Source: CAIVPM01 sp964477265 (GTDB lineage Bacteria > Bacteroidota > Bacteroidia > Chitinophagales > Chitinophagaceae). Taken from it: a stretch of DNA of 21,218 bases. Positions 16,402-21,218 of the stretch are shown in pieces. A program made the translations under genes and the position numbers. The stretch's first letter is position 1, and each line of letters begins with the position of its first letter. The notes under the pieces are model-generated. The model was not told the DNA's origin. It made no database searches and saw only the letters and a list, made by a program, of their open reading frames with translations. The stretch spans positions 1 through 21,218 of the forward strand of contig CAYZDJ010000033.1 in NCBI GenBank assembly GCA_964477265.1, given 5' to 3'.

Positions 16402-17037
16402 ATGAAAAAAACAATCACAACAACACTACTATTTTTCTCTTGTTATGCTGTATCATTTGCACAAGCAAATGATACAGCAACAAAAAAGAAATCTCAAGAA
16501 ATCTCATTTGATTTCTGTGGCTTTTCAAGCCAAATACTTTCCAAAAATATATGGGGTGGAAATTTAGATTTTAAATATTACCTCACAAAAAAATGGGCAG
16601 TAGGCATTTCATTTTCAGGGGCTCAAAAATCAATAACAGATACGTTTACGTTTTCAATTAAAGAACCCACTATTGACTACTACGAAATCGGTATCATAAA
16701 TCAGTACGAGGCTTTACAAACTAAAAAACTGCGTTTAGGTTTCGATATAAACAATGGTTTATTAATAGCACGTCTTGGAGATAATGCTTTTAAAGAAAGG
16801 TGGGGAAGAGGTTATCAAACCAAAAAAATTGCAAGCAATACTTTGTATATGCTTCAAGCAGGTGTCAATTTTTCTTATCGCATCATAAACGGGAATCATA
16901 AGCCAGATTTTTATCTAATAAGCAAACTAAAATACAGGCTTGCAGCAGGCAGCACAAAATATGCTCAAGCAAACGATTTTAACAATCTTTATTTAAGCGT
17001 CGGTGTTTCTTTAATCGGTTTTGCAAATTATAAATAA
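16402..17037 (+). CDS. Small outer-membrane beta-barrel-like protein, 211 aa
   Basis: A signal peptide MKKTITTTLLFFSCYAVSFA (1-20) precedes about 190 residues of alternating polar and hydrophobic strands (LDFKYYLTKKWAVGISFSG, KLRLGFDINNGLLIARLG, LYMLQAGVNFSYRI, LYLSVGVSLIGFANYK). That pattern indicates an 8-stranded-type outer-membrane barrel or porin-like protein. I recognise no specific family. It sits 12 bases after the DUF2279 gene and 12 bases before a 78-aa orphan. A perfect 13-bp inverted repeat falls inside its signal-peptide codons (16447-16478). Confidence 0.75.
   Translation: MKKTITTTLLFFSCYAVSFAQANDTATKKKSQEISFDFCGFSSQILSKNIWGGNLDFKYYLTKKWAVGISFSGAQKSITDTFTFSIKEPTIDYYEIGIINQYEALQTKKLRLGFDINNGLLIARLGDNAFKERWGRGYQTKKIASNTLYMLQAGVNFSYRIINGNHKPDFYLISKLKYRLAAGSTKYAQANDFNNLYLSVGVSLIGFANYK
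16447..16478 (+). repeat. Perfect 13-bp hairpin inside a signal-peptide coding region
   Basis: GCTGTATCATTTG (16447-16459) and CAAATGATACAGC (16466-16478) are exact reverse complements separated by 6 bases. The mRNA would form a strong stem-loop starting 45 bases after the start codon, spanning the signal-peptidase site. It could slow ribosomes or mark an insertion. Confidence 0.8.
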
Positions 17038-17049
17038 AAAATTAACACT

Positions 17050-17286
17050 ATGGACGGATTAAAATTAGATAAATGGAAAAAGGCTTTTGAAACAGAAGTC
17101 AAAAAAATACAGGTAGAGTATGATACATTTCTTCTATCTAAAAAGTTTGAAGAAACCTATCAATTAAAAATGGATGAAACAAGCCACACACTTTCTTTAT
17201 GGATAGACACCGATTACTTGCCAAAGCAAATTGAAACTCGTTTATCTCAGTTGTTATTAGAAACAGAACCTGAAGACTCAGTTTAG
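17050..17286 (+). CDS. Hypothetical protein, 78 aa
   Basis: This charged, soluble small protein has no signal peptide, cysteine cluster or membrane segment. It is probably helix-strand-helix: an amphipathic N-terminal helix (KLDKWKKAFETEVKKIQVEYD), a DETSHTLSLWIDTDYLP segment that could be two short strands, and a final acidic helix. I do not recognise a family. It fits tightly in the operon, 12 bases after the outer-membrane protein and 33 bases before the P-type ATPase, which supports it as a real gene. Confidence 0.65.
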   Translation: MDGLKLDKWKKAFETEVKKIQVEYDTFLLSKKFEETYQLKMDETSHTLSLWIDTDYLPKQIETRLSQLLLETEPEDSV

Positions 17287-17319
17287 TAAATCACTTTTTT
17301 AATTTTAAATAATATTAAA

Positions 17320-19353
17320 ATGGCACATCAACATAAACACGACAAAAACGGCAAGCAACTTTGTTGCACCCAACAAGAAAAAATATATACCAAAGCAGGA
17401 GCAAAGCATTTATTAAAAGAAGGACACACCGAACACGATGGACACAACCACGAAGAAGGCGAAGAACACAACCACGAAAGCAGCAACCAAACAACGCTGC
17501 AAATGTTCACCCCCTCAATCATTAGTTTAGCTTTATTACTTATTGCCATTGCACTCGACAACTTCATAAAACCCACTTTCTTCACAGGTTGGCTTCGTGT
17601 GGTGTGGTATGTTGTAGCATATTTTCCAGTAGGTTTTCCAGTAATCAAAGAAGCCTTTGAAAGCATTAAAAAAGGCGAAATATTTTCCGAGTTTTTACTA
17701 ATGAGCATTGCAACCATTGGTGCATTTGCTATTAAGCAATATCCCGAAGCTGTGGCAGTAATGCTATTCTATGCAGTTGGCGAAGTATTCCAAACATTAG
17801 CAGTAAAAAGGGCAAAGGCAAACATCAAAACCTTGCTCGACCAACGCCCAGACGAAGTAACTATTTTACAAAACAACCAACCCAAAACAGTTAAGGCAGA
17901 AACAGTAAATATTGGCGACATTATACAATTAAAGTCAGGCGAAAAATTAGGCTTAGATGGTGAATTACTTAGTGATAGTGCATCTTTCAATACGGCAGCT
18001 TTAACAGGCGAAAGTAAGCCAGACACCAAAGCAAAAGGCGAAACTGTGTTAGCAGGAATGATTAATTTAAACACAGTAGCACAAGTAAAAGTTACCACTG
18101 CCTATACAGATAGCAAGTTGAGTAAAATTTTGGAATTGGTGCAAAACGCCACAGCACAAAAAGCACCAACCGAATTATTCATTCGCAAGTTTGCAAAAAT
18201 CTATACGCCTATTGTAGTTGCATTAGCAGCCTTAATTGTTCTTGTTCCATTCATCATTCATCCTTCAACATTCAACATTACAACGTGGCTATACAGGGCA
18301 TTGGTTTTCTTGGTTATTTCTTGTCCTTGTGCATTGGTTATTTCAATTCCATTGGGCTATTTTGGTGGTATAGGTGCAGCCAGTAAAAATGGAATTTTAT
18401 TTAAAGGCAGCAACTTTTTAGACATCATTGCAAACATTCAAAATGTAGTGATGGATAAAACAGGCACTATGACACAAGGTGTTTTTAAAGTGCAGGAAGT
18501 TGTAATAGATGTAGCATTTAACAAAGATGAAATCCTGCAAATAGTAAATGTTTTAGAAAGCAAAAGCACACATCCAGTAGCAACAGCCATTCACGAATAT
18601 GTAGGCAATGTTAACAGCGATATTAAATTAAATGATGTAGAAGAAATTGCAGGGCAAGGCTTAAAGGCAACTGTAAATGGCAAAGAATTATTGGTAGGAA
18701 ATTTCAAGTTAATGGATAAGTTTAGCATCACTTACAACATAGACCCTTCAACCATTGTTTACACACTTATTGCTATTTCCTACGACAAAAAGTTTGTAGG
18801 ATATTTAACCATTGCAGACGCTATAAAAGAAGATGCACAGGAAGCAGTAAACAAGTTAAAGGAATTGGGTGTTACAACTACAATGTTAAGTGGCGATAAA
18901 GGCAGTGTAGTAAAATTTGTTGCCGATAAATTAGGAATAGCAAATGCCTTTGGCGATTTATTGCCAGAAGATAAAGTAAATAAGGTAAAGGAAATAAAAG
19001 ACAAAAACCAAACAGTAGCATTTGTAGGCGATGGTGTAAATGATGCACCAGTTGTAGCACTTAGTAATGTAGGTATAGCAATGGGTGGCTTAGGCAGCGA
19101 TGCAACAATAGAAACAGCCGATGTAGTAATACAGGATGACAAGCCAAGCAAAATACCAATAGCAATAAACATAGGCAAACAAACAAAAAAAATTGTATGG
19201 CAAAACATCACACTTGCCTTTACAGTAAAAGCCATTGTTTTAATATTAGGTGCAGGTGGTTTAGCTACAATGTGGGAAGCAGTTTTTGCAGATGTTGGTG
19301 TGGCATTGTTAGCAATCTTAAATGCAGTAAGAATACAAAGAATGAAGTTTTAA
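17320..19353 (+). CDS. zntA: P1B-type heavy-metal ATPase (Zn/Cd/Pb exporter)
   Basis: This 677-aa inner-membrane pump moves divalent metal from cytoplasm to periplasm using ATP. Motifs: actuator TGES (229-232), metal-binding CPC in TM6 (335-337), phosphorylated D379 in DKTGT, N-domain HP (418-419), GDGVND (570-575) and a TM8 aspartate (D658, in ADVGVALLAILNAVR). CPC with that aspartate is the Zn/Cd/Pb (P1B-2) pattern. Instead of an N-terminal HMA domain with CxxC, it has a tail rich in His and acidic residues (about 1-55, including HDGHNHEEGEEHNHE) plus a CC pair (15-16). It is the last gene of the metal operon, followed 13 bases later by a terminator-like hairpin. It would feed the periplasmic CzcABC-type pump. 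Confidence 0.92.
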   Translation: MAHQHKHDKNGKQLCCTQQEKIYTKAGAKHLLKEGHTEHDGHNHEEGEEHNHESSNQTTLQMFTPSIISLALLLIAIALDNFIKPTFFTGWLRVVWYVVAYFPVGFPVIKEAFESIKKGEIFSEFLLMSIATIGAFAIKQYPEAVAVMLFYAVGEVFQTLAVKRAKANIKTLLDQRPDEVTILQNNQPKTVKAETVNIGDIIQLKSGEKLGLDGELLSDSASFNTAALTGESKPDTKAKGETVLAGMINLNTVAQVKVTTAYTDSKLSKILELVQNATAQKAPTELFIRKFAKIYTPIVVALAALIVLVPFIIHPSTFNITTWLYRALVFLVISCPCALVISIPLGYFGGIGAASKNGILFKGSNFLDIIANIQNVVMDKTGTMTQGVFKVQEVVIDVAFNKDEILQIVNVLESKSTHPVATAIHEYVGNVNSDIKLNDVEEIAGQGLKATVNGKELLVGNFKLMDKFSITYNIDPSTIVYTLIAISYDKKFVGYLTIADAIKEDAQEAVNKLKELGVTTTMLSGDKGSVVKFVADKLGIANAFGDLLPEDKVNKVKEIKDKNQTVAFVGDGVNDAPVVALSNVGIAMGGLGSDATIETADVVIQDDKPSKIPIAINIGKQTKKIVWQNITLAFTVKAIVLILGAGGLATMWEAVFADVGVALLAILNAVRIQRMKF

Positions 19354-19366
19354 AAACCATTAACGC

Positions 19367-19391
19367 TGTGTTAGGCTTAAAGCCTAACACA
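19367..19391 (+). terminator. Probable terminator of the metal-efflux operon
   Basis: TGTGTTAGGCT (19367-19377) and AGCCTAACACA (19381-19391) are exact reverse complements around a 3-base loop, 13 bases after the ATPase stop. The following ATTATTTTGTTG is T-rich but not a clean T-tract, so rho-independent termination is likely but not certain. Confidence 0.6.
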
Positions 19392-19437
19392 ATTATTTTG
19401 TTGCTTACAGCAACTATTATTTTTCTGTGTTATCTCT

Positions 19438-19624
19438 GTTTTCTGCGAGAAATCACTTTGCGTTCTTTGCCCCTTTGATTGCTTTGCGTGAAACTTCCTT
19501 TTCGTGCCTTTCTGTCTTTGTGGCAATACAAAATAAATTCGTTGCGTTCTTTGCTCTCTTTGCCTCGTTGCGTGAAAAAAACTTTGCGTCCTTTGCCCTT
19601 TTGATTGCTTTGCGTAAAATTTTT
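19438..19624 (+). repeat. CTTTGCGTG-word repeat region
   Basis: A T/G/C-rich stretch is built from repeated words CTTTGCGT, CTTTGCC and GTTGCGTGAAA. A 39-base block at 19455-19493 recurs at 19581-19619 with three differences, exactly 126 bases on. Between them the words recur in shuffled order. Open frames on both strands are short and low-complexity, so it is not a gene. On the - strand it reads as CACGCAAAG-type words, a kind of dispersed intergenic repeat I recall from several bacteria. Confidence 0.75.
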
Positions 19625-19642
19625 TATAACTCATTGATAAAC

Positions 19643-20041
19643 TAACATTTACAAACAATCTTAAAAAACTTACACCAAAACATCGAACCCTTACACTCAA
19701 ACATCGATGCCTGTAAGCGAAACAATGGCAGTGGTAAGCAAGCATTTAATACCTTGCACTGCAGCAACGACACCTTACAATCAAACAATCAACACTTTCA
19801 TTTAAACAATCGTGTTTAACATTAAAGCAATTCACATATACATTAAAGCATTAAACAAAACAAGTCAAACAATATAAAAGCGAACACAAACAAACGCCTG
19901 TTCAAGTAAAGCAATCAACACACACATTAAAACAATCATAAAAAACAATAAAACAAACAACACTAAACGCCCAACATCTAACAAATGTTTTCAAACAATC
20001 AACCTACACAAAAAAACATTTGGAAATCTCATCAAAACATT
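19643..20041 (+). repeat. Degenerate tandem array, 19 units of 21 bp
   Basis: The A/C-rich stretch has a hidden period of exactly 21 bases from 19643 (or 19664) to 20041 with no phase slip. The clearest unit ends recur at 19726, 19789, 19810, 19831, 19915, 19936, 19999 and 20041, usually as AAACAAT, AAAGCAAT or AAACATT. A TTACA word sits at the same phase in the first units (19649, 19670, 19691, 19775). Units are much more diverged than in the 5695-5904 array. Stops occur in all + frames. No gene is seen from 19354 to 20094. Confidence 0.8.
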
Positions 20042-20094
20042 GTTTATTTTTACAATGACATTTTCTTATTACATCACTTAAAAAATTATGTGTT

Positions 20095-20784
20095 ATGAAC
20101 AAAAGAGAAGAAGCAAAAGTTTCAATGTATAAATCAGTTGAAGCACATTGCACCACCAATCAAACAATCATTGCAACAAGTGTAGCTTTCTTAGCATCAT
20201 TCAATGCCTTCGTTGCAAAATTAGCATCACTGTTTACCAACGAAACATCAGCACAAAAAAAGACAAAAGGGGTAGCTTTAGACAAAGATGGTTTAAAGCA
20301 AGTTCTTATTCAAGCAGCCTACGACATTGCATCAGTAGTATTTGCTTATGCAAGTAAAACCAAAAATGAAACGTTAAGACAAAGCGTAAGTTTTACAATT
20401 ACCGATTTAGACAGATTAAAAGATGAATTTATTGTACCAGTTTGCAACAACATAAAAGCAGCAGCAAACACAAACCTTACAGCCCTTGCAGACTATGGCG
20501 TAACAGCAGCAAAACTCACAGCACTTCAAACAGCAATGGACAACTATGCAGGGGCAACGCCAAAACCACGTTTAGCAAAAACACAAAAAACTACCGACAA
20601 CAAAAATGTTCGTGCCATAATGAAAGAAATAGACGAGATACTTAAAAATGAAATGGATAAAACAGTAGTGGTGTTTCGTGCAGCCAACCCAACCTTTGTT
20701 ACAAAATACACAGAAGTTCGTAAAATAGTTGACCCAGGCACAGGTGGCAAAGAAGACAAACCAACAGGCGACACACCTAAATAG
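20095..20784 (+). CDS. Conserved hypothetical helical protein, 229 aa
   Basis: This soluble, Ala/Thr/Lys-rich protein starts MNKREEAKVSMYKSVEAHC and is probably a bundle of long helices through about residue 205. It ends in a disordered, charged Gly/Lys/Thr tail (PGTGGKEDKPTGDTPK). There is no signal peptide; one mildly hydrophobic stretch (about 24-46) fits a buried helix. I see no catalytic motif. The opening and the RQSVSFTITDLDRLKD region recall an uncharacterised, multi-copy Bacteroidota family; that is memory only. The stop codon abuts the start of repeat copy 3, and a 21-bp repeat array lies upstream. It resembles the 246-aa protein at the end of module 1 in size, composition and placement, though I see no clear sequence alignment. 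Confidence 0.72.
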   Translation: MNKREEAKVSMYKSVEAHCTTNQTIIATSVAFLASFNAFVAKLASLFTNETSAQKKTKGVALDKDGLKQVLIQAAYDIASVVFAYASKTKNETLRQSVSFTITDLDRLKDEFIVPVCNNIKAAANTNLTALADYGVTAAKLTALQTAMDNYAGATPKPRLAKTQKTTDNKNVRAIMKEIDEILKNEMDKTVVVFRAANPTFVTKYTEVRKIVDPGTGGKEDKPTGDTPK

Positions 20785-20854
20785 GTTAGACAATTCGCAA
20801 CTGGTCTTACAAACCCTGCTATTCGATGTTGGGCAACAGCAATCACATCAACAT

Positions 20855-20908
20855 TTGCAGCACATTGGCAAGGCAAAAACCAAAAACAGCCTTGCCAAAG
20901 AGCTGCAA
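20855..20908 (+). repeat. Hairpin H, occurrence 4 (copy 3)
   Basis: TTGCAGC (20855-20861) pairs with GCTGCAA (20902-20908), and TTGGCAAGGC (20865-20874) pairs with GCCTTGCCAA (20889-20898), with a 14-base loop. Relative to occurrences 1 and 3 the upper stem has gained a G-C pair, with both arms changed together. Confidence 0.85.
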
Positions 20909-20931
20909 GTAATAAACATCAACAGTAGAAT

Positions 20932-20954
20932 TTCTATTGTCCAATGCAATAGAA
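20932..20954 (+). repeat. Small hairpin, copy 3
   Basis: TTCTATTG (20932-20939) and CAATAGAA (20947-20954) are exact reverse complements around a 7-base loop. Copy 2 has the same left arm, and its right arm is changed only in ways that keep G-U pairing. Confidence 0.7.
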
Positions 20955-20967
20955 CGACAGAGTAAGA

Positions 20968-21179
20968 AACACAGCAGCTAACAGGGGGTTTGGCAAAAGT
21001 GGGGCTTGAAGTAGTAAGCATCAACATCAGCTCACTATCAACTTCAGTTCCAGCTTGACGAATAAAGCCAAGCAACAGTTCTTAACATCAACAACAAAAC
21101 AAAACCCAGCACCAGTTACTGGCAGACGGAACGCTATTACCCCACCTTCGCCAAGCCCTAATCCGTTGGTAGCAATGTT
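20968..21179 (+). other. attC-like inverted-repeat core, copy 3
   Basis: This core has the same length as in copy 2 (212 bp). The inner arms GGTTTGGCAAAAGTGGGG (20987-21004) and CCCCACCTTCGCCAAGCC (21140-21157) keep 15 of 18 pairs although two pairs differ from copy 2. The outer left box is unchanged, but the outer right box (GTTGGTAGCAATGTT, 21165-21179) pairs at only 10 of 15 positions, having changed after the first GTT. Confidence 0.5.
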
Positions 21180-21218
21180 ATGACACTTCAAACTGCGACA
21201 GAAATATTAAGCAAGACA

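Larger units (their letters stand above)
20785..21218 (+). repeat. Structured module-boundary repeat, copy 3 (truncated by window end)
   Basis: This copy begins at the stop codon of the 229-aa gene with GGTTAGACAA, as copy 2 does at 5929. It has hairpin H (20855-20908), the small hairpin (20932-20954), left R-box AACACAGCAGCTAAC (20968-20982) and left L-box (20987-21004). The 25-base shared block (21035-21059), right L-box (21140-21157) and a diverged right R-box (21165-21179) follow. It matches copy 2 closely up to the right R-box, then departs, so a different module probably follows. No gene is seen here. Confidence 0.88.

Noticed and set aside
1..21218. tRNA, rRNA, transposase, phage or plasmid replication genes
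   Set aside because: I looked on both strands and found no supporting sequence; the remaining - strand open frames are shadows of the + strand genes.

Overview
The window looks like an accessory region of a Bacteroidota chromosome, possibly from the Chitinophagaceae/Sphingobacteriia side, although no housekeeping gene fixes the taxonomy. The support is AT-rich DNA, promoter-like TAnnTTTG boxes, a secreted enzyme with a type IX secretion (T9SS) C-terminal tail, a DUF6660 protein next to a CzcA-TolC fusion, and weak or absent Shine-Dalgarno sequences. Every gene I can support is on the + strand. I see no tRNA, rRNA, CRISPR, transposase or integrase.

The layout is modular. A long structured repeat occurs three times: about 1-292 (right part only), 5929-6533 (complete) and 20785-21218 (runs off the end). 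It separates two unrelated gene modules. Each complete repeat holds a roughly 210-bp core whose ends are long imperfect inverted repeats, with smaller hairpins beside it. The stems keep pairing while their sequence changes between copies, so the fold appears to be under selection. The core resembles an oversized integron attC site, but no recombinase gene is present.

Module 1 (379-5664, then a 21-bp tandem array at 5695-5904) looks like genome defence. It has a 78-aa protein, a 751-aa MutL/MORC-type GHKL ATPase, a 416-aa TSPPY DNA methyltransferase, an MNT nucleotidyltransferase/HEPN (MntA/HepT) toxin-antitoxin pair and a 246-aa orphan helical protein. No recognisable restriction nuclease accompanies the methyltransferase and ATPase.

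Module 2 (6582-20784) is mainly a divalent-metal efflux operon. It holds a Cys-rich DUF6660 protein, a 1454-aa CzcA fused to a TolC-like outer-membrane factor, a CzcB-type lipoprotein adaptor and a DUF1345 membrane protein. It continues with a PL9-like pectate lyase carrying a T9SS tail, a DUF2279 protein, a small outer-membrane protein, a 78-aa orphan and a P1B-type Zn/Cd ATPase, and closes with a terminator-like hairpin. The ATPase would export metal from cytoplasm to periplasm, and the CzcA-CzcB-TolC machine from periplasm to outside. Downstream are CTTTGCG-rich repeats, a hidden degenerate 21-bp repeat array (19643-20041) and a 229-aa orphan helical protein that stops exactly where the third repeat copy begins.

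The most unusual content is the covarying structured repeat that bounds the modules, together with two arrays of period 21 bp beside the two orphan helical genes.
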